NCBI GenBank assembly: GCA_030549175.1
Contig: JAUKUA010000004.1
Span: 3,720,001-3,784,000, forward strand
DNA from: Lasiosphaeris hirsuta
Lineage: Eukaryota > Ascomycota > Sordariomycetes > Sordariales > Lasiosphaeriaceae
Reading direction: 5' to 3'
Length of the DNA: 64,000 nucleotides
Shown: positions 22,701 to 35,745 of the stretch, piece by piece
Numbering within the stretch: position 1 is the first letter of the stretch
Layout: each line of letters starts with the position of its first letter
The notes under the pieces: model-generated
Seen by the model: the letters and a program-made list of their open reading frames with translations, nothing else
What the model was told of the DNA's origin: nothing
Databases searched by the model: none
Made by a program: the position numbers and the translations under genes

Positions 22701-25700
22701 ATGAGGGTTATTGAAGTAATCATCGACGTAAGTCTCCGGGACTGTGATGCAGTTTGGCGCGGCGCATCGTTAGGCTTTGCGACTGACAGTTGCGACAGGG
22801 CTTTAAGTCGTACGCTGTGCGTACGGTGATCTCAGGATGGTAAACACGCACTCGCATCACCGAATGGCTGCGCTTGCGGGCCAGTGCTGACATCTTGATC
22901 GACACAGGGACGAGAGCTTCAACTCAATCACCGGCCTCAACGGCAGCGGCAAATCCAACATCTTGGATGCTATCTGCTTTGTGCTGGGCATCACCAACAT
23001 GTCCACCGTTCGCGCCCAGAATCTCCAGGTATGTGTTGCCCCTTTTTATCCTTGCGCCAGCTGCGTACTGGGTTATTAGTTGACTCTCGCCCAACCCAAC
23101 AGGATCTCATCTACAAGCGCGGCCAAGCAGGTGTTACCAAAGCTAGCGTCACAATCGTCTTTGACAACAGGGATAAGAAGCGGTCACCCATAGGCTTCGA
23201 GGAATATGCCACAATCAGCGTTACACGCCAGATCGTGCTCGGCGGCACCTCCAAGTACCTCATCAACGGCCACCGTGCCCAGCAGCAGACTGTGCAAAAC
23301 TTGTTCCAATCAGTACAACTCAACATCAATAACCCAAACTTTCTCATTATGCAAGGTCGCATCACGAAGGTACTCAATATGAAGGCTGTCGAGGTTTTAG
23401 CCATGATCGAGGAGGCCGCCGGGACAAGGATGTTCGAGGACAGAAGGGACAAGGCTTTCAAGACAATGGCGAAGAAGGACCTGAAGCTACAGGAGATTAC
23501 CGAGCTGCTCCGCGACGAAATCGAGCCGAAACTTGAGAAGCTGCGCACCGAGAAGCGTGCCTTCCTCGACTTCCAGCAGACCCAAAACGACCTGGAGCGT
23601 TTAACGAGGGTTGTAGTAGCCCACGACTATGTCAGGTGCCAAGAGAAGCTCCAGCAGTCTGCCTCGGATCTCGAGGCGAAGAAGCAGCGTCAAACAGATC
23701 TCGAAGAATCGGCTATACGGCTCAAGAGCGAGATATCTCACCTGGAGGAAGACGTACAAAAGGTCAAGACGCAACGCGACAAGGAATTACGGAAGGGTGG
23801 CAGAGCACAGGCTCTTGAGGAGGCTGTCAAGAAGCACTCCAACGAGATCGTCCGTCTGGCCACTGTTACAGATCTGAAGCGTAGCAGTATGACCGAGGAA
23901 CAGGAGCGAAGAATAGCCGGCGAGAAGAATGTGGCCGAGTTGGAAGCCACCCTAAAGGACAAGACCAGGGCGTACGAGAAAATCAAGACCAAGTATGACA
24001 CGGCGAAAGAAGCCATGGAAAAGCAAAGCCAGGATGCCGAGTCCAAGGAAGAACTGCTCCAGACTCTGCAAACCGGCGTAGCATCTAAAGAAGGACAGGA
24101 AAACGGTTATCAAGCGCAGCTGCAAGATGCTAGGAACCGCGCCACCGCCGCTATCACCGAGCAAGAACAGGCCAAGATCAAGATTGCCCATCTCGAGAAG
24201 CGTATCAAGGAAGAGGAGCCCCGTGCAAAGAAGGCCAAGGAACAAAACGCCGGCCTCCTCAAAGATATCGAGGGTCTCAAATCCCAGGCGCTAAGACTCG
24301 AAAAAGAGCTAGGGAAACTTGGGTTCCAGCCCGGAACGGAAGAGGAGATGTACAAACAAGAAAGCTCCCTTCAGCAGACTGTCCGGAATCTGCGACAAGA
24401 ATCCGATGGCCTCAAGCGCAAGGTTGCCAATATTGACTTCAACTACTCGGACCCCACCCCAAACTTTGACCGGTCAAAGGTGAAGGGTCTGGTAGCTCAG
24501 CTGTTCACTCTCAACAAGGAACATACCCAAGCCGGTACCGCACTCGAAATATGTGCCGGTGGTCGGTTGTACAACGTCGTCGTGGACACACAGGTGACCG
24601 GCACAAGCCTGTTGCAGGGGGGGAAGCTCCGCAAGAGAGTTACCATCATTCCCCTAAACAAGATCGCAACCTTCAAGGCCTCAGCACAGACTATCGCAAC
24701 GGCACAAAAGATCGCCCCAGGCAAGGTCGACTTGGCTCTCTCCCTCGTCGGGTACGACGATGAAGTTTCGGCAGCGATGGAATATGTGTTCGGAAACACG
24801 CTTATCTGTGCCGATGCAGACACAGCCAAGAGGGTTACTTTTGACCCCAACGTGAGAATGCGAAGCATCACACTTGAAGGCGATGCTTATGATCCTTCGG
24901 GAACACTCTCTGGCGGCAGTTCTCCCAACTCGAGTGGCGTCCTTGTCACTCTGCAGAAGCTAAACGAGATTACACGGAACCTCAAGGAGGCCGAGGCATC
25001 GCTCGACACTTTACGCGCTCAGATCTCCCGAGAGAAGTCGAAGCTCGATCAGGCAAGGAAGATTAAGCAGGAACTTGATCTGAAGTCACATGAAATCAAG
25101 CTAGCCGAAGAGCAGATCAGCGGCAACTCGTCATCGTCTATCATCCAAGAGGTGGAAAATATGAAGGAGACGATCACGCAGCTCAAGGAGTCGGTTGTTG
25201 GAGCTAAAAAGCGACATGCAGAAGCTAGTGCTGATGTCAAGAGAATCGAAAAGGACATGAAGGACTTTGACAATAACAAGGACGGCAAGCTGGTTGAGCT
25301 CCAAGCCTCGCTCGATAAGCTGCGCGCATCGCTTGAGAAGATGGTGACTTCCAACAAGGCGCTGCAGAAGGAACTGCAGGGTGCCCAACTCGACTCGGAG
25401 CAAGTCTCTGGCGACCTCGCTTCCGCGCGCGAGCAGCTACAGGAGATCGATCTCGCCATCAAGGCGCAGCAGGGAGAGATCGAAGACTTGGTAAAGCAGC
25501 AAGAAAAGGTCAAAGACACGCACGACGCCGCGCAGGCGCAGCTAGATGACGAGCGAACCAAGTTGCATGTCTTTGATGACGAACTGCGCGCACTCGAGGA
25601 GGCAACACGATCCAAGAATGCACGGATTGCCGAGGAGAGCCTCGAGATGCAGAAGCTGGGACATCAAGTTGAGCGGTTCCACAAGGAGCAGCAGACCGCG

Positions 25701-26517
25701 GTGCAGACGGTGGCACATATGGAGAAGGAGCACGAGTGGATTGCTGACGCCAAGGAGCAGTTTGGGCGCCAGGGCACGCCGTATGACTTCAAGGGGCAGA
25801 ATATGTCCGAATGCAAAGCGACGTTGCGCAACCTGACGGAGCGTCGCGAGGGCCTGCGCAAGAAGATCAACCCTAAGGTCATGAACACGATCGAGAGAGT
25901 GGAGAAGCAGGAGGCCGCGCTCAAGCATATGATGAGGACTGTGATTCGTGACAAGCGCAAGATTGAGGAGACTATTCTCAGTCTCGACGATTACAAGAAA
26001 AAGGCGCTGCACGAGACCTGGACCAAGGTCAACGCCGACTTTGGCCAGATCTTTGCCGAGCTGCTGCCTGGTAGCTTCGCCAAACTGGACCCTCCCGAGG
26101 GCAAGACTATCAGCGATGGCCTCGAAGTCAAGGTTTGTCTAGGCAAGGTGTGGAAGCAGAGTCTGACCGAGCTGAGCGGTGGACAAAGGTATGTTGTCTC
26201 TCCCCCCAACCCCCCCTTCACCTCCAACACTAACGCCTCGGGAAAATCAAAGATCACTCATCGCACTCTCCCTCATCATGGCCCTCCTTCAGTTCAAGCC
26301 GGCGCCCATGTACATCCTCGACGAAGTGGACGCGGCCCTGGATCTGTCGCACACTCAGAACATCGGCCGTCTGATCAAGACGCGCTTCAAGGGTTCGCAG
26401 TTCATCGTTGTCAGTCTCAAGGACGGCATGTTCCAGAACGCCAACCGCATCTTCAAGACCCGCTTCAGCGAGGGTACGAGTGTGGTCCAGGCCTTGACAC
26501 CGGCTGATCTCAGGTGA
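22701..26517 (+). CDS. SMC2: Condensin ATPase subunit SMC2
   Basis: Core subunit of condensin, paired with SMC4, for mitotic chromosome compaction. Five exons: 22701-22727, 22799-22839, 22908-23028, 23103-26188 and 26253-26517, 1179 aa, the expected length. The N-terminal head has [15 protein letters not shown] (joined over the first intron) and Walker [10 protein letters not shown] at 32-40. Two long coiled coils flank the hinge (about 515-675, including [17 protein letters not shown]). The C-terminal head has the ABC signature LSGGQ at 1087-1091, with the following Arg split by intron 4, and Walker [15 protein letters not shown] around Asp1115/Glu1116. [16 protein letters not shown] and [10 protein letters not shown] are typical of SMC2. 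The three small first exons were placed from the conserved N terminus and keep frame. Confidence 0.98.
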
Positions 26518-26965
26518 TCGTGGGTGGCGGTGGCAGGGGCGGTATGAGGTACGAGTCACATGTTCTCTGTAATATAACGTGTGAAATACATGGGTATAGT
26601 CTGGCACTTAGGGAATGCAAGCCAGCGGTTCTGGTTGTTTGGCTGTTTGGAGTTGGTGTTGGGAAGAAAAGGCTATCAGGGACACGGAAAGGGGGGAGGG
26701 GGGGGGGGCGTAGCCAAATCATGATCCCCCTCTCCGCGGGCTGGCAATAGGTTTCACTTGCGGTTTGTTTTCTTTTACGATATGACATGGCCTAATAATC
26801 ACTGGGGCGGGCGGGCAGGTTGCCTTTCTTTTGGTTATGAAATTCCGACTCTGGTCTATTTGTTCCTTGTACAATCCGACCTCTACGCTTGTACACTTTT
26901 GCCGCCTGGTCAGAAATCTATGAATCTATATAAGCGTGACCCCAACGCGCCGTTGATATACGCCA
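26518..26965. other. Convergent 3' region, SMC2 and MOSC gene
   Basis: Short facing 3' region. It contains a G-rich low-complexity tract near 26691-26708. No gene is seen. Confidence 0.5.
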
Positions 26966-28583
26966 TCACTGCACAATGTAACGGTGGTCTCCGCGGGCCA
27001 TGACCTCGAGAGACATGCCCACCTCGACCCAGCTCTCCATCGATTCAGTGTTGTCGAACAAGGGGGTCAGCTGCATGCCCAGGCATCCTTTCTTCTTGGC
27101 GCCTTCGTCGACGTCTCTGAATTTTCTCAAGGAGCGGTCGGGCTCAACAGCGTGCCGGGAACCCGTATCCGGGTCGACATTGGGCATCTTGCACCTAGTC
27201 GCGAGGCAAAACGGGGGTTGGTTAGTCAAACAGCTGATTTGGGAGCTCGTTCCTACTTGTGTCCATAGCAACGAGGCAAAATGTCAACAGGGGCCACATA
27301 CCGAACTGTTCGACAGGATACGTGAAACGCCGAGCGCTCGCGGGTGCTGGAGGGCTCGGGATTGAACCGTATCGTCTTCCAGGTGTCTTCGTCATAAGCA
27401 GCGGCGCCATCCACTGCGTTGAATAAAAAGGGGTGTTAGTCGTTGGGGGGAAGCTCGTGACAAGGGGCAAGGGACTAGGGGCAACGTAGAAACCCCACAC
27501 GCCAAACCCACCGATGATGTTTGCGCGGAACCTCCTAGGGTCGAGATGATGGAACTCGTTGTCCCTGTCGATCTTGGCGTCCAAATCTCGCACGCTAGGC
27601 AGATTCAAGAGGTGCAGGGGATACTGGGTTGCGTTGCGTCAACGACAAGTCGGGCCCATTGCGGGGAACTTGGACGGAGGGTAACTCACGGCGTCCTGGA
27701 AGCCTATGGCAGGCTGGTATCCCGCATCGGCCTCTGTCGGCGCGCACCGATAGACGGGGCGTAATCGGGCCGGGTCGATTCGAAAAATGCCGAGCCTGTT
27801 GCTCACGCCCAGGTACAGCCGTAGCTCCCAAGGTAGCTCCGGCTCCAGATTGAGGGCCGTGACCGTCTCTTTCCAGACTGTGACCTTGTCGTAGGAGTAG
27901 CCTTGCTGGTAAGTCTCGTCCGGCGAAGGGAACTCGACGGGGAGCACGATCTCCATTTCGGGTAAGGCACGCCAGCCCCGCGTGAGCTTCGCAAGGACCC
28001 AGCCGAGCGCGCCGAGCACGCCCCGTTCCTGCCAGGGGAAGCGGACGACGATGAAGGCTTCCCCAGACGTCGCGGACTTGTCCTGGGCCTTGGCGATATC
28101 GGGAACATAGAGGTCGACCTCAACAGTGGCGAGAAGGGGGAACTGACGCTGCGTGATGAACTCCCACCTGTGCTGGCTCTTCTCCTCGTCTGATGCGTCT
28201 AGCGCAACAGGAAAGGGGCTCTTGAGCTGGGCGAAGGTGTAGAGGCGGTCAAACTCGAGGCCGGTGGGCAGGACCTTGCTCTGGCTGACCTCAATGCCCT
28301 TGCATGACTTCACGGGGTAGATCCAAAGGCTACGGATCTTGGCCGGGATCTCCGGGACCGAGGGCGCATGGCGGCCACGATGGCCTCGTAGCCCGGATTT
28401 GGAGGATGCGAGGCCAACGGGACTGTGCGTCTGGAGTAGAGCTTCGCTCTTGGAGGGTGGCACAGGTGGAAAGTAGATGAGTACGGGCAGCATGAAAACG
28501 ATAATGGTGATGAAAACGAGGAAGATACCGGCGGCATCAACGGCCGGGCCGCTCTGCAGCGCCGTGTCTGTAAAATCGTCCAT
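26966..28583 (-). CDS. Membrane-anchored MOSC-domain protein, mARC-like molybdoenzyme
   Basis: Four minus-strand exons: 27690-28583, 27512-27623, 27302-27413 and 26966-27194, 448 aa. An N-terminal hydrophobic segment at about 17-38 (AAGIFLVFITIIVFMLPVLI) suggests a signal anchor. The MOSC_N beta-barrel begins at IRSLWIYPVKSCKGIEVSQS (about 84-103). The MOSC domain (about 299-440) has NLPSVRDLDAKID, DPRRFRANI and RCKMPNVDPDTG. Cys374 in that last motif aligns with the Mo-binding Cys of mammalian mARC by the RC..xxVDPDTG pattern. The family binds molybdenum cofactor and reduces N-hydroxylated compounds with cytochrome b5 as partner; that role here is inferred. Exons 2 and 3 are both 112 nt and are needed to keep the domain whole. 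Confidence 0.88.
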
Positions 28584-31500
28584 TCCGGTGCCGATTTTTC
28601 GCCAATGTTTTCTTTTGCTGCCGATGCCGTTGCGGCGGGACGGGAATTAAATGAACTGGCTAACATCGCCGTGGCTTCTTCTATTCGCCAATCGCCCCGT
28701 GTCTCACACTTCACTCGACACCAATCAATCCCCGGTCTAAGCCCAATTAGGTAAGCAGGCAGCCATGTGTTGTCATGCCCAAAATCCCTCTCAGGCCCCG
28801 GGCCTAGGCCTGGCCACCCACTCCAGATCTTACACCTATTAGCGCTTGCAGAGAGCATGATGTCGTACCACGACTCCACGACCCGATTTGACTCCATATG
28901 TGAGCTTGCTTAGGTTGTAGGTAGGCAGGTACCGAGCAGCCTGTGTAACAAGCTGCTTTTGTGCAACTCTTTTGCGGCGCGGCTTGCGACATATCTCAAC
29001 CGCCCATGGCCAGGGTCGGTTCTGCATCGATCTAGGATGCCTTGGGTCCCAGTTCTGCACAATAAGTTGTCGGCTTCTATCATTAGACTTGTGCTGCGGG
29101 ATCCATATCAATCTTGATGAACGGAATGACCAAAATAGAACCGTGACCCGCGCCGGGACATATAAACTTGAAACCTGGGGCACGATATTAATGAAATCGA
29201 GCAAGTACGCGCGTTTCTCCCTGCTGTTGATGCTCGAGTGCAATGAGGATTTGAACTCCAGATCTCCCGGCGGATGATGCCCTCAATGTTCCCGGCAATT
29301 TGACGTAGGGCTGTACGCCAGTAGTGCGAAGTCGCCTTTAGCCCTGCCGTCCCGATTTGTTCATTCTGTCTTTGCCTTCAAGAGCTGCCGTGATTGGGCT
29401 TCGGTACTCTGTGCCATCTCAACCGGGTCTGAGCCCAACGCCATCGTCGCATCCACCCCCGCCGCCGGTGCCAGAGGTGCCATTATTTCCCGGAGAGACG
29501 GGATTGCGCCCCGAAATCAGCGTCCGGCGTCGGCACCATGCAGCTGCAGCTGCCGGAGAGGAAGAATGGCTGGGTGATGCGGGTCGATACATGGTGTGTA
29601 TTGTCCACCGTGTTTTGCCAAATCACAATCCTGCCCTGGCCCATGGCTCGAATGCGCTCGACGCTCGCGGCGCTTTGGCGACGGGACGCCTTCCCTTATC
29701 GCGCCATCGCCGTCGCATCAGATGAAACCCTGGCGTGATTGGGGTGACGCACATGCTACATTCTAGCAAGCAGGCCAGGAAACAGGCCGGAAAGGAGGAT
29801 GGCGAACAGGACGAAGGCAACCTGCAGCGGCAAAGAACGGAATAGCCAGGTAACCCACGGGGGGAAGGTAGCGTTCCTTGCGGAAACACATTCGGCACAG
29901 CTCACGGAGAACCACGCCGGCTGTGTCCCAAACAGAATCTCCCTGCTGCAGACGTTGCTGCAAAGGCCTTCTTGGTGTGAATGAGTCCTCTGCAAGGCAT
30001 CGTTCCTCAACCGCCTCCCGTCGGTACTTGCGCACCAAACGGGGACCAAGGTAACCACAGACAGGGCGCTGGAAGGAGAGTCTCTATTCTCCTCTAGGCA
30101 GGTTATCTCTAGCTGGCCTGTGTTGGAAACAACACCAGCCCAGCAGGTTGCTTGGCTCCTTGGCTCCTTGGCTTGTGTCCCTTTATTGCCCACCCAAAGC
30201 CGTGATTCCGGTTGAACAATGTGCGCTTTGCCCTTCACCGGAGAACCAAAGTAGGTAACACCAAAGGGGGCAGGAGCGTCCATCAGACGGGATTGGCCAC
30301 CTATGAATTCATAGATCAACCGAGCCCGGCGCGGTCGTATCAGAAGACATCTTAAAAACCAGGAGCCAGTGTGACAGACAGCACGCGCGAAACAGCGAAC
30401 GGTGGAACGACCCAACCAGGCCAAGGGAAGAACACTTGTCACCAGAGAGATTAAGTCAAAGCTGACAGGAACAGGCTCCGTCGACTTTACATTCCCGCCG
30501 ATCTACTGCGTCTGTATTGCAGCTGTGTTGGCTGGGAGCAGCTGAGCAGCGCTGAGGACCCGAGGCTGCATGGTGTTGAAGAGCATGGGCAGGCGTCGTA
30601 AATGGGGACTGGTATAAAAGCCGGTAATATTGGGTTTTGTGGAGACCGGCCGCGCAGTTAATTTCAAGAGATTGATGACCTGTGAAGTGTGTGGACAATG
30701 GAACGCAGAGAAGGCGAGCAGAACTCGAGGGCAGGGGTTCCGAAGGTCCCAGCGGGGGCCGCTCTCTGCCTTTCATTGTATTAGGTACCTTCCATGGCTT
30801 GATCATTCTTGCCTGCCAGGGCAGGCATCTTACATGTAGCGCCGCAGTAAGGTATCTGGGCTGCAGCGTGCATATGGCCTCCAGCTACCTATGCATTTCT
30901 GTGGTGCGTGACTGCCGCGGCAAACGGTGCCCGTCTCCTGGATGAGTAAGTGTCTAGGCACGCACCTGAGGTAAGGTTTGGGTCATCGTCCTGCCTTGAG
31001 CTAACTGGCCCTGGCTACCGAGGGAACTCACAACCTGTCGTGTCTGCCCACTTGAGGCGCCCGTGCAGTTGTGTCAGATGAGGCCACACCAAGTCTCTAG
31101 CGCGTATTCGGTGTCGTGTATGGACCTCACTGAGGTAGGTACTCGGGCGGTGGTGGATCTGTACGAGCCTGTAAGGCCAGGAAGGTCTGGGCGGGAGATC
31201 ATTGGGCAGTCAGTCAATCAAGCGCATTGCTGGTTGCTATTGTGACGCAGATTACCGACCTCGAGCCCCCGTCGACACGAAGCGCCACTGCCGCCCTGTG
31301 CGGCTGGACTTGACTCGACTCAAGTAAACCGCCTAAGGTCTGGTTAGCCCTGCGCGCATTCAGAGCGTTTAGGTCTTTGGGTCTTTGCTGCATTTGGTCA
31401 TGAGCAGAACACTGCCGGATCGCATCCCGCGTTTCCTGCCTGCCAGCTCAGATGATCCTTCCCGTGGTTCAGCTTAGCGTCTCAGCAGTCAGTGAGATGC

Positions 31501-31854
31501 AGAGTTCCCGTCTCCTCTCTGAAAGCGGCCCACTGAAACCATTCAAGCGCGGATCCGGTTCGTCTGAAGAAATAGGAAATGGAAGAACCAACCTAAATAA
31601 AAGTCTGTGCGGTTGGGACACCGACAATACTGGAAGCACAAGTTTTCCAGCGGTGAGGCAGTCTCCATGTTCCCAATTACCTTAGGTAGCATGGCCCATG
31701 GGACCTTGGACAGACTGCCCAGACAGCCTGAACTCGTGCAGCGTCTTGGACTTTTGGAGCACCTTGAAGTTCCACAACCTCCCGAAAACCGGCTAAGGGT
31801 GCGCCAGAGAATATGTGCCAGGGATGACGCGACTTAGGTCCAACGTTTCCCCTG

Positions 31855-31872
31855 CAGCAGCAGCAGCAGCAG
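31855..31872 (+). repeat. (CAG)6 trinucleotide repeat
   Basis: Six exact CAG units in the gene-poor region. No coding frame could be tied to it. Confidence 0.9.
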
Positions 31873-33451
31873 CCGGGCCGGTTCCATGGGGGCCGGGCAA
31901 AGATGGGACGAACGGTCGCAGGCGCCCCCGCTTTCCGGTCGGTGTGTGCAGCACCTGTGCCGTAGGTAGGTAGATATGTACGGGATGGACGGTCTGAGAA
32001 ATCACAGCACACCCTAGGGTCTTGCAAAGTGTCTCGAAGCTCCTCGAGATAACACAAAATTTTTGCCTGTTTGGGGACGGCAACGGCTATCCGCTCCCAA
32101 AACAACATCCTAAAACATTGTCAACACCACTGAAAGCCTATGCTACTAGGGCGACTTGCCTCAACCAAGCCCGAGCCCGTTGACGCTGCCGCGTCACCAC
32201 ACATATCCACGATATTACTCATCAACAGAGGCAAAGATCGGATAGGCTTCTGGCGCACGGAAGGGAGACTATCAATATCACATCCGAAGGAGAATCGAAG
32301 CCACAGTTCAATGCCTGCCCTCCTGCGCCTCCTTTTCTCCCTCTTAGCGTTCTCTGACGACATCACATCCCAAGGCAGAAGGGATGATTAGGTAACTCTC
32401 GCTCGAGCAGCTGTCGCATGAACTTTGGCTTTGCTCCAGAGGCAATACTCATTTCTACACCGAATTCAGCCCAAGGTGGTGAAAATAGACTCTGCTGGAC
32501 CCTAGTTTTTATTCTGGAAGCTATGTGGGGGCATGGGGTCTTCAGCCTAGGCACCCCCGCCTCCTTGATTTCTGGTGAAGTCTTCTAGAAATGAGAGGGT
32601 CGCGAAGACCAACAAATACCCACCACGAAATCCACATTTAACATTCAAGCCAGATAGCCAAGCGTCACTCCCGAACTGCCAAGCATACGCCAAAAGAGAC
32701 CCTACAGTACACCATATGCAAACAAGAGTGCGGCTATTCTACGCTCGTCTCGCCTGAGCATTGTGTCTTGAGATCGTAGCTTTCAGCACTTTCAAGGGTC
32801 CGCCCGAAACTTCTATTGCAGTGCTATCAGCCCAGCATGATGAGTCTTGAATTATTGCGCCGAGGAGAGGGCCCTCCAGCACGACCAGGGTTTTTCGGGA
32901 AAGTAAAAAGAATCGTCAGAATCCGGTATATAGTGCGTCGCACGTGATTTTCGTATTATAAGTATAGCAGTATAGTATAGGGCGGCAGGTCTTCTGGTCT
33001 GGGATTGATGCGCGGTACTGCGCGTGTCCGCTGATGTTGCTGACGACCACGACCTGCTCGCGCCATCACTGTGCGAGAGAGAGAGAGAGAGCGCGCGACG
33101 ACGTTGGGTTGCCTTGTAGTATATGCTTTTCTCCGCTGTTAGCATCTCGGCTTTCTCCCAGGGACAGAAAAAAATACCATGGCATTCCAACGTCAAGGCA
33201 AAGACGTCTGTATTGCACCCAAGAGAGACTGGTTTCCTTGTTAAGTCTGTTGAAGAAGCCGACCATCTCCATTCCTAAGCCGAAACCCCTCCCTATTCTT
33301 GCCAGTGCCAGCCAGCACCGATTAACTATCTGACGGAAAAGACAAGATGCTGAACTATCAGCAGGGTACAGGCGTTATAGCTAATATTGCCACTAATATT
33401 ATAACTGATATTATAGTGTGGCTGAATCAGGAACCACGCCGGTGTGCTTGG

Positions 33452-33473
33452 CCCCCCCCCCCCCCCCCCCCCC
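33452..33473 (+). repeat. C22 homopolymer tract
   Basis: Twenty-two consecutive C residues, the longest homopolymer in the window. It lies just downstream of an AT-rich stretch with TAATATT/AATATTA elements (about 33376-33417) and about 360 nt after a GA dinucleotide run. Confidence 0.9.
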
Positions 33474-35712
33474 GGCGTAGCCAATCCGGATATGTATTTG
33501 CTTCCCAGTTAGGTATTGAGATCATCGTCAAGCTTGGAGCACCTATACCAGAGCTTGACGATAACATCAACAGGGTAATATCACGGAGCTTCCCTGCGGC
33601 GTAGCATTCTGCAGCAGCCAGCTTCTTCAAGGAACAAGGTAGGTAGGTACTTGCGTATCGTTTCTCGTCTGAGTAGTACAGGCAGGTTCCAGACAAGTTC
33701 CAGATCTCTGGAGCCAGGAATGGCAGCTTCGTCCACTCCCACTTTCTCCTTTTGATTTACCCGCCGCTGGCCCGTGCTCCCGCCTCCACCCAGATCATTG
33801 CCAGGCCTACCAGGCAAGACCAGGTCAGGGAGCCGCCTGCTCTGGGGCCAGGGCTGGCTCACATGGCTGTGGGCTCTCTGCCTCGATCCAATTCGTCTTC
33901 TACCTTCCACACCCCCGCGACTCTTTCTGCAGTTCTCACATGCTTCTGCGGGCCTGTGCCCCTCCTGTATGCCGGATAGATGAGGCACTCTGAGCACATT
34001 GCTCGAGATGCACCTGCATTCCGACATTTTGTCCTTCATTCCTCGATTTCTGACACAGCGGACTTCGCCTATCCAATACACACCAGCTTGGGCTAGGAGA
34101 TCGCCAGCACTTCCAGGTTTGGGAGCGCAGGCCCGAGGCTCGCGACAGCAGCAGGGTGGTGGGCGGCCAGTCGTCTTCCGTCTGGACCCCGTAATCCATC
34201 CATGCGGGGTGCTCCAAGCCGAAATTCGACTCCCGCAAAATCATATCCAAAGCCACAGCTATGGCGGCTACACAGGCCTTAGTAACTGCGGCAGTAATCG
34301 TGCAACCCGACAAGACGCACGCCTGGGTGTTGCCACAAGTACGACTACATACCACACACCACACGTGCGTGGCCGCCCTCGCACACCACCTGGCATAGAG
34401 GCACGATCGTAAAAGTGTGGGTGTGTCTCACAGCCAGGGCTCAGGGATCCACCGCCACGGCGCCGCCGTGTGGGAAGCCAGCCAAGGGTGCTCGCGGATT
34501 GCAAGGGAGCCCAGCTCTGCACCACCACCCACGAACGGCCTAGGGTCCAAAGGATCCCGAGAGACGCACCGAATCTGAACCGCAACGATCAGAGCGGTAG
34601 AAGCGGGTTGCTGCATTTCACTGCTTGCCGCGGGTGATCAAACCCACGACCTAGTGCACGACTGTCCCTCCCTCACCACCGCCCATCTGCTTGTTGCCAT
34701 TCTCCCCGACCTTGTTTGCAGCACAAGCTATGTACGTGTAAGGCCAGAATATGCGAGGCCTGTGGCGCCTAGAGGACGAATTGAGGTATATTGTATCGTG
34801 CTGCGGCGCGCAATAGCTTCCTAATCTGCAGATACAATACTGCATACATGGACCTGTCCCGAGCGCGTTCAAGGGGGCATGATATCTAGGGCATATATCC
34901 ATGTACCAAGTACAGAGTCGCCTCACCCTGCCTTACCTCGAGACGCCATTGCTACGCAGCTCATCCACTCCCGTTTATTCCCCACCGCCGGCCCACGCGG
35001 GCTTGTCTGTGGGTTCTGTAGCGCAGTTGTGTGCTTAGCCAGATACCGTTACACTACGCTCGACGAGCCCTGAGTTGGCCAGCAGCCCTGGCACCCATCT
35101 GATGACAACATCTCTTTCCCCTGCTTCCTCACTTCTCCCCTGTCGCCATCAACCACACTAGCCGTTATTTGAGAGCACCACTTCTGCCGTTTTCTGCCGG
35201 AAGCCAAGGAACATGGCCTTTGCTACCACAGTACCTTCTCTGCCATGTGTTTCGCAACTTGTTAATGGAAAGACTGACCGAGGACTCCCTCGGCCAGCTA
35301 TGACCAGGACCAAATAGGGAGCAGCCATGGCCATAGGCCTTCCCGGTGTAGAAGGAGTAGGAGCAACAAGGGCAGGCAGACCAAACCAGAGCGGAAGCGT
35401 CAAGAGCTTCTCTGTGCGGATGCTCCGATATCCCACCGACAACAATATCTCCCTCAGATTGCATCATGCAGTATGAGATGGCAGATTCCAGCCTCACGGG
35501 GGTGGACTCGTCAGTTTCGCCCCGGAGAAAAGAAGAAAAAAATTACTGTCATGTCGAGAATCCGCTGTCCCAATCCAGCGTGGTTTCGACCTAGTAGGGC
35601 CTTATTTGCCTCGGCTTCGGGTGCCCGAGCTCGAGGCGCGGTGCTCCTGAGGAAGATATCACTCTTAAGGCTTCCGAGACACGGGCAATGACCCGGAGAA
35701 AAGGGCTCAATT

Positions 35713-35745
35713 GGCTTGTGGCAGCTTGTGGGCTTGTGGCAGCTT
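35713..35745 (+). repeat. 15-bp direct repeat, two copies
   Basis: GGCTTGTGGCAGCTT occurs at 35713-35727 and again at 35731-35745, separated by 3 nt. No function is evident. Confidence 0.8.

Noticed and set aside
29230..29290. tRNA-like T-arm on the minus strand (GAGTTCAAATCCTC)
   Set aside because: The T stem has a mismatch, and no acceptor stem, D arm or anticodon arm could be folded around it.
29756..30442. 228-codon open frame on the minus strand in the gene-poor region
   Set aside because: It has no ATG at the start, no recognisable motif and an irregular Cys/Trp-rich composition. GC-rich DNA gives such frames by chance. Transcript data would be needed.
34620..34690. tRNA-like B box on the minus strand (GGGTTTGATCACC)
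   Set aside because: Two departures from the B-box consensus and no matching A box or cloverleaf. At most a decayed relic.
35005..35070. tRNA A-box-like segment on the minus strand (TAGTGTAACGG)
   Set aside because: It resembles a tRNA D-arm start, but no B box or acceptor stem follows at the right distance.
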